Positions 36,353 through 43,929 of a stretch of DNA of 45,636 nt are shown piece after piece. Source of the DNA: a virus; IMG/VR virus record IMGVR_UViG_3300037264_005855, positions 1 to 45,636 of that record. One strand, 5' to 3'. The position numbers were made by a program, and so were the translations under genes. The stretch's first letter is position 1, and the number at the start of each line of letters is the position of its first letter. The notes under the pieces are model-generated. The model was not told where the DNA came from. It worked only from the letters and a program-made list of their open reading frames with translations, and ran no database searches.

Positions 36353-36825
36353 TGGGAAAGTACTCTGAAGTCATCAAAGGCCTGAAACCCCTCGCGACAC
36401 CACGATCCAAGCGCGTCGAGAAGCTTCGAACCGAAATTCAGATTCGTTCCGCGGTCGAACTCGCGCGAACCTACGCAATGTTGCGGAAAAAGAAAGACGA
36501 GGTTGAAGCCACGCTTTCCGAGGTTAACGAAACTCTCGAGGCGATCTCCTCGCTCCTAGTTCCGGCCTTTATTGACGAGGGTGTTACCTCGTTACGTATT
36601 CTCGAGACGGGTCAATCGGTCTCGGTCCAGTTCGAACCTTATGCCGCAGTTATCGACAAGGACGCACACCGCCGATGGGCGATTGCGAACGGACTCGAGA
36701 ACTCCCTCGCCCTTCCATGGATGACGACGAACGCGCTAACAAAAGAACGCCTATTGAACGGAGAGCCCGAGCCCGCCGGCGTTCAAGCCTTCGTAGCAAC
36801 GAAGTTGGTCTTGCGGCAAAAGTGA
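36352..36825 (+). CDS. Hypothetical phage protein with coiled coil
   Basis: 157 residues from ATG 36352. A basic start and a coiled coil (L-R-K-K-K-D-E-V-E-A-T-L-S-E-V-N) are followed by a C-terminal domain (F-E-P-Y-A-A-V, W-A-I-A-N-G-L, L-P-W-M-T-T-N-A-L) seen in many phages without known function. GTGA overlap with the next gene. Confidence 0.6.
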   Translation: MGKYSEVIKGLKPLATPRSKRVEKLRTEIQIRSAVELARTYAMLRKKKDEVEATLSEVNETLEAISSLLVPAFIDEGVTSLRILETGQSVSVQFEPYAAVIDKDAHRRWAIANGLENSLALPWMTTNALTKERLLNGEPEPAGVQAFVATKLVLRQK

Positions 36826-37088
36826 AACGGCAACACCAACCGGGACCTTGGCCTTGGCCAACTCCCATAACACTCGGGGAGGCAAGCAAGATCCTCAATT
36901 CGAATTTCATTAGTCCGCCGGCGGGCGGGCACGTGAACGCAGTTCAATCGTTAACGATTTTTATCGACGGCAAGCAAAAGAAACGTCGGCGACGGAAGAT
37001 GTACGATGAAACGATTAGTCACTATTGCCGCGACTGCAAACGAATCGAACCCATCGGAGCGCACGCATGCTTGGTTTCGAAAAACTGA
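36822..37088 (+). CDS. Small Cys-ribbon protein
   Basis: 88 residues from GTG 36822, overlapping the previous TGA; an upstream ATG at 36720 is an alternative. Basic middle (K-Q-K-K-R-R-R-R-K) and a late Y-C-R-D-C-K-R...H-A-C half-ribbon. Overlaps the SPFH gene by 22 bases. Confidence 0.5.
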   Translation: MKRQHQPGPWPWPTPITLGEASKILNSNFISPPAGGHVNAVQSLTIFIDGKQKKRRRRKMYDETISHYCRDCKRIEPIGAHACLVSKN

Positions 37089-37615
37089 TTGAGTTCCTTC
37101 TGAACTCGATCCGTATGTTTCAGTTTTGGTACGTCGTTAGTCCGTTCGAGAATGCGATCCAACTTCGGAAAGGCGTTCGCATCTTCGTGAGAACCGACCC
37201 GGGCCTTTATTGGAAGCGCCCTTTCTTCATTGACGAAATCCGACGGCACTCTATCGCGACCGACACCACGGAGTTCTCGGCGCGACAACTCCCGACGAAA
37301 GACGGAATCTTCATTATGGCGGGCGCATGCGTCGTTTGGTCGGTAGTTGACGCCTACAAGTTTGACGTCTCGGTTGAGACGGGTGAGGACGCGTTGATTG
37401 ACATTTCGCGCCCAGCGCTTCGGCGAGTAATCGCGCGTTACACACTGCAGGAACTTATTGGTATGGAACCCGACAAACTCGACGCGGAACTTTTTTCGAC
37501 GTTAATGAAGCGCCGGCCCGGTAAATGGGGAATAGGCGTTGAAGCCTTCTCGTTAACAGAATTCGCGCCCGCGCGTGGCTACAGGGTTTGGGGACTTGAG
37601 AAACATACTGTCTAA
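37067..37615 (+). CDS. SPFH/Band-7-like protein
   Basis: 182 residues. V-S-P-F-E-N-A-I-Q-L-R-K-G, D-P-G-L-Y-W-K-R-P-F-F-I-D-E, L-P-T-K-D-G-I-F-I, V-V-D-A-Y-K-F-D-V and R-R-V-I-A-R-Y-T-L-Q-E-L fit a stomatin/prohibitin core. The N-terminal helix (L-I-E-F-L-L-N-S-I) may attach it to the membrane, but there is no strong transmembrane segment and no long C-terminal coiled coil. Host SPFH proteins scaffold membrane domains and FtsH; phage use is inferred. Confidence 0.72.
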   Translation: MLGFEKLIEFLLNSIRMFQFWYVVSPFENAIQLRKGVRIFVRTDPGLYWKRPFFIDEIRRHSIATDTTEFSARQLPTKDGIFIMAGACVVWSVVDAYKFDVSVETGEDALIDISRPALRRVIARYTLQELIGMEPDKLDAELFSTLMKRRPGKWGIGVEAFSLTEFAPARGYRVWGLEKHTV

Positions 37616-37652
37616 CACGGGCTCCGTGTGGCAAATCGCATAAGGTGGTAAC

Positions 37653-37835
37653 ATGCCTCTTTACGTTTACGAATGTCCGGAATGCAGTCGACGAATCGAG
37701 GTTATCAAATCGCTCGAGCGGCGCGATTACTCCGAACTGTGCGCGGACTTCTGCCATGTAGGTCGCGTAGAAGAAATGCAGCGCGTCGAATATCCGGGAT
37801 CGTCATTCGTCATCGACAAGTCGGAGTACGTATGA
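37653..37835 (+). CDS. FmdB-like zinc-ribbon protein
   Basis: 60 residues. M-P-L-Y-V-Y-E-C-P-E-C-S matches the FmdB/putative regulatory zinc ribbon start; the second pair is C-A-D-F-C. AAGGTGGTAAC upstream. Known family members are small and of unclear function. Confidence 0.68.
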   Translation: MPLYVYECPECSRRIEVIKSLERRDYSELCADFCHVGRVEEMQRVEYPGSSFVIDKSEYV

Positions 37836-37927
37836 ACGAAGCGTTCGAACCCGGCATTTATTTCTTGGGTCTCGTCCTCGGCTACGGTCTCGGAACGTGG
37901 ATCTTTTTCAAGTGGTTCTCAATATGA
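37832..37927 (+). CDS. 31-residue single-span membrane peptide
   Basis: MNEAFEPGIYFLGLVLGYGL then T-W-I-F-F-K-W-F-S-I. One hydrophobic segment, ATGA overlaps on both sides. The exact coupling supports a real gene. Function unknown. Confidence 0.55.
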   Translation: MNEAFEPGIYFLGLVLGYGLGTWIFFKWFSI

Positions 37928-38277
37928 AGTGCGAAGTTTGCCGCGGGGCTTGTTGCGAGTCGATCCTACTCCCTTACCCTGTCTTCGAGCAGAAGACGAC
38001 GGTTCCGGACGTCTTGACGGCGGATGCGAACAAGTGGTTCGCGTTGCACGGTCGCTTCGCCCTCGATGGGAAATGTGTTGAACTCGAGGCACGATGCACG
38101 AAGTTGACCGACGCGGGACGTTGTGGAATCTACACGGACCGTCCTTTGACTTGCCAACTATTCGAAGCTAGCGGGCCAGGATGCATGCGCACGGTCAAGG
38201 AACGACGTTCACCCGAAGAGTACGCCCTCATCCGCGATCCAAACGATCCGGTAACGATTCACGAGTTCACGACATGA
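37924..38277 (+). CDS. YkgJ-type Cys-cluster protein
   Basis: 117 residues. C-E-V-C-R-G-A-C-C at the start, E-A-R-C-T-K-L, G-R-C-G-I-Y-T-D-R-P-L-T-C and G-P-G-C fit the YkgJ family of putative zinc- or iron-chelating proteins. Cofactor and role not established. Confidence 0.75.
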   Translation: MKCEVCRGACCESILLPYPVFEQKTTVPDVLTADANKWFALHGRFALDGKCVELEARCTKLTDAGRCGIYTDRPLTCQLFEASGPGCMRTVKERRSPEEYALIRDPNDPVTIHEFTT

Positions 38278-38438
38278 GAGGTGAAGAGAAACGAGTAAGC
38301 GGGCGGATGATTCGAACGAAACGCGCTCGCCGTAAACTTCTAGAGATCGAGCGACGCGCGCTCGCCTATCTCAACCTCGGGAACGGATGCCCGACGATGT
38401 TGAACGCGATCTCACGAGTGTCAAGGAGGTTAGTATGA
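38274..38438 (+). CDS. Small very basic protein
   Basis: 54 residues with many Arg and Lys (R-T-K-R-A-R-R-K-L-L-E-I-E-R-R). ATGA overlaps at both ends. Probably nucleic-acid-binding. Confidence 0.5.
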   Translation: MRGEEKRVSGRMIRTKRARRKLLEIERRALAYLNLGNGCPTMLNAISRVSRRLV

Positions 38439-38788
38439 ACCAAGTCAAGGCTTACGCTTTCCTATTCTTCCTCGTCTGTTGTTTCATCGTCCTGCTCGGG
38501 TTCGCCTTCCAAGCAGTCGAGGACAAAATCTACGCAGCGCAGGAAGGCGAGGAAGCGCCACCGCATGTTACCGATCCCGTGAATTGCAAAACGTTCTGCT
38601 ATCCGAAAGGTGGCCCGTCCTCGCGCCCGAAGGGAGTCCCCGAGACCGCGCACGGAGTCGAATGCGCGGGAACCCATTGCGGTCACGTCAACCATGAGGA
38701 CGAAGGAGAAATCAAGTGTGACGAAGGCGGGGGCTGTTCTACCTGGTGCTCAAAACCTTGTTGCACGTGCCTCGCGGTGTGCATGTGA
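38435..38788 (+). CDS. Membrane-anchored Cys-rich protein
   Basis: 117 residues, AAGGAGGTTAGT upstream. A transmembrane or uncleaved signal segment (residues about 7-29) is followed by an acidic ectodomain with 11 Cys, ending C-S-T-W-C-S-K-P-C-C-T-C. The pattern suggests disulfides or metal binding outside the cytoplasm. No family recognised. Confidence 0.6.
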   Translation: MNQVKAYAFLFFLVCCFIVLLGFAFQAVEDKIYAAQEGEEAPPHVTDPVNCKTFCYPKGGPSSRPKGVPETAHGVECAGTHCGHVNHEDEGEIKCDEGGGCSTWCSKPCCTCLAVCM

Positions 38789-39072
38789 TAGGAAAACTGG
38801 AAATGCAAGTCGATCTCTTGCATCTCGAGGTCGTTCAACTCGGGTTCCGGACTGCGGTCAGTAATATCGAACGTCTTTCCTTCGCCCTCAACAATCTAAT
38901 CGAGGCGTTAGGCGGGCGAGAGTGTGATTGTAGTACTTGCCGCGAAACCATTAATCAATCTCTCAGGGAAGCGCGAAAGGTTCTCGCTTCAATCAGAGAA
39001 ATGCCTTCGTTAACGGGCGACGCCGGCATTGTCAACACGCCCGAAACAAAACAGGACGCTACAAAACAATGA
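38785..39072 (+). CDS. Hypothetical helical protein with Cys triad
   Basis: 95 residues from GTG 38785 (GTGA overlap); ATG 38803 is possible. Helical throughout, with R-E-C-D-C-S-T-C-R in the middle. Ends with an ATGA overlap. Family not recognised. Confidence 0.55.
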   Translation: MIGKLEMQVDLLHLEVVQLGFRTAVSNIERLSFALNNLIEALGGRECDCSTCRETINQSLREARKVLASIREMPSLTGDAGIVNTPETKQDATKQ

Positions 39073-39800
39073 GCAAGAAAGACGAAGCATTCGTAGTTCC
39101 GCAATCGTCGGCCATCGTGGCGCGACCGGCTTACCTCGACAAGTTCGCCGGCGATAAGCGAGGGACCGAGCACATCACGAAAGACGACCTCAAGATGCCG
39201 AGGTTGTCCCTCGCGCAAAAGATGTCTCCGCAAATCGAAGAGTCCGACGCGAAGTTCATCGAAGGACTCAAGTTCGGAGAACTCTTCAACGATCTCACGA
39301 GTCAGAACTACGGTACGGGCCCCGTTCTCTTTACGGTGGTACGTGCCGACAAACCTCGTGGTGTCGAGTTCTTCCCGCTCGATGACGGCGGAGGCGTGAA
39401 GGATTTCAACGTCCCGGCCAACGATCCGAGACTTTCCTTCGGTCCCGATGGAGAGAAGCCAGTCGCCACGTTGTTCTACGACTTCGTGTTGGCCCTTCTC
39501 CCGTCGCGTGAACTCATCGCCTTGTCCCTCAAGGGAACCGCGCTCAAGGTCGCCCGGACTTTGAACGGCCTAATGATGGTGCGTGGAACGCCGTCCTTCA
39601 CCGGGCTATACGAGATGACGACGACAACGGTCAAGAACGACAAAGGATCGTATGCCGTCTATCGCGTGAAGAACGCGGGATGGGTGGACGAGGAATCCGC
39701 TGCGTGGGCGGAATCGATCTACGATTCCATCCGCGACAAACAACTCATCGTCGAGCGCGAGTCGACCGAGAGCGGTGGGGACGTCTCGACCGAGTACTAA
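39069..39800 (+). CDS. Conserved phage protein, replication/recombination type
   Basis: 243 residues. M-P-R-L-S-L-A-Q-K-M-S-P-Q-I, K-F-G-E-L-F-N-D-L and P-V-L-F-T-V-V-R-A-D-K-P-R match a common phage protein often next to replication or recombination genes, of unsettled function (ssDNA-binding-like is one idea). Acidic end (E-S-T-E-S-G-G-D-V). Confidence 0.55.
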   Translation: MSKKDEAFVVPQSSAIVARPAYLDKFAGDKRGTEHITKDDLKMPRLSLAQKMSPQIEESDAKFIEGLKFGELFNDLTSQNYGTGPVLFTVVRADKPRGVEFFPLDDGGGVKDFNVPANDPRLSFGPDGEKPVATLFYDFVLALLPSRELIALSLKGTALKVARTLNGLMMVRGTPSFTGLYEMTTTTVKNDKGSYAVYRVKNAGWVDEESAAWAESIYDSIRDKQLIVERESTESGGDVSTEY

Positions 39801-39820
39801 GGAACTGATTACGCAGTGAC

Positions 39821-39826
39821 TATAAT
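39821..39826 (+). promoter_or_regulatory. Possible -10 box
   Basis: TATAAT in the 90-base gap before 39891, but no convincing -35 lies 16-18 bases upstream. The gap otherwise shows no clear element. Confidence 0.25.
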
Positions 39827-39890
39827 AACGGCTTAGCGTAACGCACTTACCGGCGGTCACAGGTACGTGCACTTTTAACGTGGAGAAATC

Positions 39891-40139
39891 GTGATTGTCA
39901 TCCGAGTTGAAATTTGGCCTCACGGAATCGAGGCGGCAAAGCGCGAAATCGGCATCGCTACCATCGCGAACGACGGGACAGGAACCGACGAAATAGGCCA
40001 TTATCGGGCTTCTTTTGCCCTTGTGGGCCCTCGTCGGCGCTGGACAAGGGCTTCTAGGGTTGTCGACTTCAAACGCCTTCAGAAGAACATCTGGGCGCTT
40101 ATCCGGGAAGCCTTGAATAACGCCCTTTGTCTTGACTAA
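39891..40139 (+). CDS. Hypothetical small protein
   Basis: 82 residues from GTG after TGGAGAAATC. Beta strands (V-I-R-V-E-I-W-P-H-G, Y-R-A-S-F-A-L-V-G-P-R) and a helix (F-K-R-L-Q-K-N-I-W-A-L-I). Resembles small phage alpha/beta proteins; not identified. Confidence 0.55.
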   Translation: MIVIRVEIWPHGIEAAKREIGIATIANDGTGTDEIGHYRASFALVGPRRRWTRASRVVDFKRLQKNIWALIREALNNALCLD

Positions 40140-40146
40140 AAGGACG

Positions 40147-40377
40147 ATGATACAAGACGAGGAGTGGGAAATCAAGATCGATGCGAAGGCCGTTGGGAAC
40201 AACGCGCGTCGACAAATTGCCGCAATCCACACGACCTCGCGCGAAGAGGCGATTCACGAAGGTCTCGGATTACTGATGGCGGGATTCGCGTACCTTCACG
40301 CGAACGGTTCTCATCGAGGGACCGTCCACGGTTGGGTCATCAGTTACCTTAACAAACTTTACGGGAACGTGAACTAA
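40147..40377 (+). CDS. Hypothetical small protein
   Basis: 76 residues; ATG 40147 preferred to TTG 40132 because AAGGACG precedes it. Helical, with R-R-Q-I-A-A-I-H-T-T-S-R-E-E-A and A-G-F-A-Y-L-H-A-N-G. TAATG overlap with the next gene. Confidence 0.55.
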   Translation: MIQDEEWEIKIDAKAVGNNARRQIAAIHTTSREEAIHEGLGLLMAGFAYLHANGSHRGTVHGWVISYLNKLYGNVN

Positions 40378-40595
40378 TGTTTAGTAGAATGGACTTCGGT
40401 AGACTCGAGCATAAGTTTGACGAACTCCTCGTCGAGATACGCCTACTCAGGCAAGCAATTACTGCGCCACTCGAACGCGAGGAACAGCGTCGAAGACATT
40501 TCGCTTCCATCGCACGGCGCGAGCGCGACCTCGACGGTATGGAGGTTCTTACCTCGAACGTCGAAGACCACCCTTTTTCGTTCCCGCGAGATTAA
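40377..40595 (+). CDS. Small coiled-coil protein
   Basis: 72 residues. L-E-H-K-F-D-E-L-L-V-E-I-R-L-L-R-Q-A-I predicts a coiled coil, followed by a basic R-E-E-Q-R-R-R-H stretch. Unknown function. Confidence 0.55.
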   Translation: MFSRMDFGRLEHKFDELLVEIRLLRQAITAPLEREEQRRRHFASIARRERDLDGMEVLTSNVEDHPFSFPRD

Positions 40596-40597
40596 CG

Positions 40598-40729
40598 ATG
40601 GCGACGGACAAGAATCACAGGATCGCAGCAAAGAAAATCTGCGGCAAATGGGAGTGGTGTACGAAGTGCGGACTGATTTATCTGCGCAACAAGGCGACAC
40701 GAAAGGCGATCCGAAGACTATGCGAATAG
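40598..40729 (+). CDS. 43-residue Cys microprotein
   Basis: Starts MATDKNHRIAAKKICGKWEW, then C-T-K-C-G and a basic C-terminal helix ending L-C-E. Four Cys could hold one zinc. It starts two bases after the previous TAA, ends in TAG, and overlaps the next gene by 10 bases. Confidence 0.55.
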   Translation: MATDKNHRIAAKKICGKWEWCTKCGLIYLRNKATRKAIRRLCE

Positions 40730-40938
40730 TACCGGAAGGTTCCCGTGCGGGCATGGGCGGGCGACCGTCCAAGAGCAGTCGGTATGCTCGCGGCAAATCC
40801 CGCGCGGAGGAACGCGCTACTAAGTCGATGACGCCGACACGTATCAAGGAAGTGATTGATCAAGTCAGAACATGGAATCCGGAATTCGCGGAGGTTCTAG
40901 TGTGTGGGTTGGCATTAAACAGAAAGACAAAAGTATGA
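40720..40938 (+). CDS. Small basic protein
   Basis: 72 residues from ATG 40720. Gly/Arg/Ser-rich start (G-M-G-G-R-P-S-K-S-S-R) and a helical end (T-R-I-K-E-V-I-D-Q-V-R-T-W). Likely nucleic-acid-associated. ATGA overlap with the next gene. Confidence 0.5.
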   Translation: MRIVPEGSRAGMGGRPSKSSRYARGKSRAEERATKSMTPTRIKEVIDQVRTWNPEFAEVLVCGLALNRKTKV

Positions 40939-41120
40939 GCTACGTAAATCCTTTTGACGCGGCTCGCGAGGACGCGGCCAAAGCCATTGTCGAGCAAAAA
41001 AGACTTACGATGAAGATCTTCGGTTACGTCATCTGGACTATCGCTATCGTTAGCGCGTTCGGAGGATTTATCATCGGGCTCGCCGTTGGGATCGCGCTAG
41101 GAGTACTCGTCCGATGTTGA
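40935..41120 (+). CDS. Small membrane protein
   Basis: 61 residues. An amphipathic start, then a long hydrophobic region (I-W-T-I-A-I-V-S-A-F-G-G-F-I-I-G-L-A-V-G) that could span the membrane once or as a hairpin. Function unknown. Confidence 0.6.
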   Translation: MSYVNPFDAAREDAAKAIVEQKRLTMKIFGYVIWTIAIVSAFGGFIIGLAVGIALGVLVRC

Positions 41121-41221
41121 CGACGATATTCAAGACGATTCTTAAGACCGGCGCTACAAACGAAGATGTGTATAGATGTCGTGGTGAGGGACCAAAACAT
41201 AAGGTAAAACATGAAGTATAG
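41114..41221 (+). CDS. 35-residue ORF upstream of the adenine methyltransferase
   Basis: MLTTIFKTILKTGATNEDVY followed by a basic R-C-R-G-E-G-P-K-H-K end. It overlaps both neighbours by 7-11 bases, which fits the dense local style. Coding status uncertain. Confidence 0.4.
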   Translation: MLTTIFKTILKTGATNEDVYRCRGEGPKHKVKHEV

Positions 41222-41867
41222 AACGATACTCGCCGATCCCCCGTGGAAATACAACGACAAACTTTCGATGGAGTCGCGCGTTTACGGCGGATATCACAAG
41301 CCAGTGCGCGGCGCAGACGCCTACTACGAAACGATGACGGTCGATGAGATCTGCGCTCTTGCTTCATTCATTCCTGACAGCAGAATCGCTGAGTTCGAAG
41401 CGAACGATCCGGCCTTCCTCTTTCTTTGGGTCACAAACCCAATGCTCCTTGACGGCTCCGGCGTTCGAGTAGCGCGTGCGTGGGGCTTCGAGCCGAAGCA
41501 ACTCATTACGTGGATCAAGTGCAAAGTCGGGTGGGACAACTATACGGAAGAAATCATCGAACATCCTGAGGTAACCGATGAAGAAATCGCGGATCTCGAG
41601 ACTACGGCGTTTTCGTTGGGTATGGGCCGGATCACGCGAGGGGTGACCGAACAGCTCATCATCGCGACGCGCGGGAAATACTCGGATTTTGTGCAAGCGC
41701 GCAACGAGCGCAACGTCGTCTTCGCTCCTCGCCGCGAGCACTCGAAGAAACCCGATTCTCTGTACGATAAGATCGAACGTCTCGTTCCGGGCCCTTACCT
41801 CGAACTCTTTGCGACGCAGCGACGCGACGGGTGGACATCGTGGGGGAAATCGCTGCCGGCAGAATAG
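41211..41867 (+). CDS. MT-A70-type N6-adenine DNA methyltransferase
   Basis: 218 residues. T-I-L-A-D-P-P-W-K-Y (D-P-P-W catalytic motif) near the start, F-L-F-L-W-V-T-N, W-G-F-E-P-K-Q-L-I-T-W-I-K and Y-L-E-L-F-A-T-Q-R-R-D-G-W are all MT-A70 marks. It probably methylates adenine in phage DNA against restriction; site unknown. Stop is TAG. Confidence 0.88.
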   Translation: MKYRTILADPPWKYNDKLSMESRVYGGYHKPVRGADAYYETMTVDEICALASFIPDSRIAEFEANDPAFLFLWVTNPMLLDGSGVRVARAWGFEPKQLITWIKCKVGWDNYTEEIIEHPEVTDEEIADLETTAFSLGMGRITRGVTEQLIIATRGKYSDFVQARNERNVVFAPRREHSKKPDSLYDKIERLVPGPYLELFATQRRDGWTSWGKSLPAE

Positions 41868-41879
41868 GAGTAAAACACA

Positions 41880-42164
41880 ATGACAGAAATGGTAAGTCAA
41901 AAGAGCGTGGAAGATACCTACGTTTGGCTCGGGCCTTTTGGTAGCGGAAGGTTCCCGCAAGCTTGTTGCAATTGCGGCAAGCCTGTCAAAGTCAATCACA
42001 TTCGTTACATCATCAGCAATAGCACGAAGCCGTTTAACGTCGCTACGATGCGACACGAGAATTGCGAGAAGAGAATCAACTACAACAAACATGGCGAACC
42101 GGTTTCTTTCGACGGTTACAACAAAGTTTATCGTCGGGTTCAATTCGTAGGAGGGCAAGCATGA
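41880..42164 (+). CDS. Cys-motif protein
   Basis: 94 residues, AGGAGTAAAACACA upstream. A-C-C-N-C-G-K-P and a later H-E-N-C-E-K may bind a metal; the end is basic. ATGA overlap with the next gene. Confidence 0.58.
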   Translation: MTEMVSQKSVEDTYVWLGPFGSGRFPQACCNCGKPVKVNHIRYIISNSTKPFNVATMRHENCEKRINYNKHGEPVSFDGYNKVYRRVQFVGGQA

Positions 42165-42430
42165 GCGGCGGTTCGATGGATTATTTCTACGCCAAACTCG
42201 AGGGCGTGATTCCCGACATTCGCGGTAACACGCTACGACGACGTGCCCTCCGCGCGCATCTCCTGAAATTAGTCGAGGTGCTACGCGCGGTCGAGTGGAA
42301 CGACAGCGGGGACGGCGACGACCATGAGGATGTGTTGATCGACAACCTCCTCCGGCAAGACGACCGTCTCGAAGTTGCACGCACACATCTCCGGGACATT
42401 ATTGAAGAAGCGAAGGAATTTCTAGCATGA
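42161..42430 (+). CDS. Hypothetical helical protein
   Basis: 89 residues, GGAGGGCAAGC upstream. Long helices (L-R-A-H-L-L-K-L-V-E-V-L-R-A-V-E-W, R-D-I-I-E-E-A-K-E-F-L) around an acidic D-D-H-E-D loop. Same general type as small phage helical proteins; family not recognised. Confidence 0.55.
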   Translation: MSGGSMDYFYAKLEGVIPDIRGNTLRRRALRAHLLKLVEVLRAVEWNDSGDGDDHEDVLIDNLLRQDDRLEVARTHLRDIIEEAKEFLA

Positions 42431-43062
42431 ACACCGAAGTTATCGGACAAGACGTTCACGCGATGGTGGACCTCGACGGACAAGACGTTCACGCGATGGT
42501 GGACCTCGACGGACAAGACGTTCACGCGATGGTGGACCTCGAGACACTCGCTACCTCTATTGACGCGAGCATCGCATCACTCGGCGCGACGGCGTGGCAA
42601 CGTCGGCCTTATCCGTGTATTGATCTATTCCTTCGGCCCGAACTGAAGTTGTTGATCAACATCGCGAATCAACCGACGCGTCGCTTCGACGGTGCGACAA
42701 TCCTTTGGTGGTTGCGACAGTCGAAGGAGGCGCAAGAGGCGACGTTCGGGAAGGGAGCAGAACGTCTCGGGCTTCGGCCTGCGCTAACCGAGCTCTACAA
42801 CTGGGCGGTAAAACTCAAGGTTACGCATTGGTGGAGTTGGCCCGCGCAATACGACCTCGCCCTCCTCGACCACGCCTATGCGCAATTCGAAATGCAGGCG
42901 CCGTGGAAACGAAAGAATCTCAATTGCGCAAGAACAATTTGCAGTTTCCTCAAGGTTCAACGAAACCCGAACCCACTCAAACACGATCCACTCGAAGACG
43001 CGCGAGTGCAAGCCGATGCGGTGCGGCGCGCGTTCGCCCTCGTCGACAAAGGAAAAAAATAA
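42427..43062 (+). CDS. DEDD-type 3'-5' exonuclease with a triplicated N-terminus
   Basis: 211 residues. The first 38 residues hold three copies of G-Q-D-V-H-A-M-V-D-L; only the last continues as D-L-E-T-L-A-T (motif I, D-x-E) then A-S-I-A-S-L-G-A. Later Y-D-L-A-L-L-D-H-A-Y and H-D-P-L-E-D-A-R-V-Q-A fit motifs II and III. Related phage and RNase T-like exonucleases trim DNA or RNA 3' ends. Each repeat contains an in-frame ATG, so shorter forms may be made. Confidence 0.72.
   Translation: MNTEVIGQDVHAMVDLDGQDVHAMVDLDGQDVHAMVDLETLATSIDASIASLGATAWQRRPYPCIDLFLRPELKLLINIANQPTRRFDGATILWWLRQSKEAQEATFGKGAERLGLRPALTELYNWAVKLKVTHWWSWPAQYDLALLDHAYAQFEMQAPWKRKNLNCARTICSFLKVQRNPNPLKHDPLEDARVQADAVRRAFALVDKGKK
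42445..42540 (+). repeat. 33 bp tandem repeat at the exonuclease start
   Basis: Two exact 33-base units (42445-42477, 42478-42510) and a third identical over 30 bases (42511-42540). Each has an in-frame ATG (GCGATGGTGGACCTC). Confidence 0.97.
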
Positions 43063-43066
43063 GGCA

Positions 43067-43234
43067 ATGGCGACAGAAGTCAAGAAGGCAAAGAAACCGG
43101 CTAAGCGAGCGGACAGGATCCCCGAGCCTCTTTCGAGGATGCAACGCGTCCTCGTCTACACGCTTCGAACGACGGCGAGAGGTGCACTCGGCCTTCGCAA
43201 GAATTTCGAGTGGCGAGAGAGGCGGACACCTTGA
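43067..43234 (+). CDS. Small basic protein
   Basis: 55 residues from ATG 43067. Lys-rich start (V-K-K-A-K-K-P-A-K-R-A-D-R) like the first genes after the early promoters, then R-M-Q-R-V-L-V-Y-T-L-R. Likely nucleic-acid-binding; unknown. Confidence 0.5.
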   Translation: MATEVKKAKKPAKRADRIPEPLSRMQRVLVYTLRTTARGALGLRKNFEWRERRTP

Positions 43235-43253
43235 GGACAATCGCGGTACAAAC

Positions 43254-43655
43254 ATGATTCGTATCGAAGTTCAACAGTTGACACCCGAGGGAGAAGTCTC
43301 GTATACCCTCGGTAAGGTCATGCTTACCGACGAGCACTGGGAAGGCCTACGCAAATTCTTTTGTGAGGCCATCCTAAATGACGCCAGCCTGCCCCGGCTG
43401 AAAGACTCAGGGGTAGGGGAGGAGGTCCCTTTCAATAACGGGGTCAGGGATCTCCTCTTTCACTCTTGCACAACATGTGGCAAGATATTTTCCGAACTCA
43501 GATATCAATCGTTGGTTAGTTCTGCCTCCACCTTGTGCGCGGGCTGCGGACATCAACTCTCGGTTCATCAGCCCTCGGTTGTCGTTACGTTAACAGCGAG
43601 GAACTCTGCATGTGTTCCGCTTTCAGACGCTACGAAGACAGGATCGGTAGGATAA
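43254..43655 (+). CDS. Zinc-ribbon protein
   Basis: 133 residues from ATG 43254; no good Shine-Dalgarno site is seen. N-terminal beta part (I-R-I-E-V-Q-Q-L-T), then C-T-T-C-G-K-I-F and C-A-G-C-G-H-Q-L, a zinc ribbon. Function unknown. Confidence 0.58.
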   Translation: MIRIEVQQLTPEGEVSYTLGKVMLTDEHWEGLRKFFCEAILNDASLPRLKDSGVGEEVPFNNGVRDLLFHSCTTCGKIFSELRYQSLVSSASTLCAGCGHQLSVHQPSVVVTLTARNSACVPLSDATKTGSVG

Positions 43656-43850
43656 ATGAAGTTACTCAAGGCTCTCTGGGCTTTTCGTGTTTGGGATGTC
43701 GCGATTCATATGAACACAAAACCGGGGCTATTCATCGCGACCGTCGACCTCTTCGGTCACACACATCCGTGGCATATCGTGTGGCAATACGAGAACGCGT
43801 GTCGTGATGCGTGCCTCGGGCCCCTTCACCTCGAATGGTATGAGAACTAA
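43656..43850 (+). CDS. Hypothetical small protein
   Basis: 64 residues starting immediately after the previous stop. Aromatic-rich (L-W-A-F-R-V-W-D-V, H-P-W-H-I-V-W-Q-Y-E-N-A). Not identified; it may be membrane-peripheral. Confidence 0.5.
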   Translation: MKLLKALWAFRVWDVAIHMNTKPGLFIATVDLFGHTHPWHIVWQYENACRDACLGPLHLEWYEN

Positions 43851-43869
43851 AGGGAGGATTCGAATCACG

Positions 43870-43920
43870 ATGTTGACCTACAACAAATCCGCTTCAACCG
43901 ATCAAGATCGAAGTTATTGA
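43870..43920 (+). CDS. Possible 16-codon leader ORF
   Basis: Encodes MLTYNKSASTDQDRSY between AGGGAGG (about 12 bases upstream) and the deaminase ribosome site. Could be a leader for the deaminase gene. Weak call. Confidence 0.25.
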   Translation: MLTYNKSASTDQDRSY

Positions 43921-43929
43921 GGACGTGCT

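Noticed and set aside
41364-42386. 340-codon open frame on the - strand
   Set aside because: Antisense to the MT-A70 gene and following small genes, which have clear motifs and ribosome sites.
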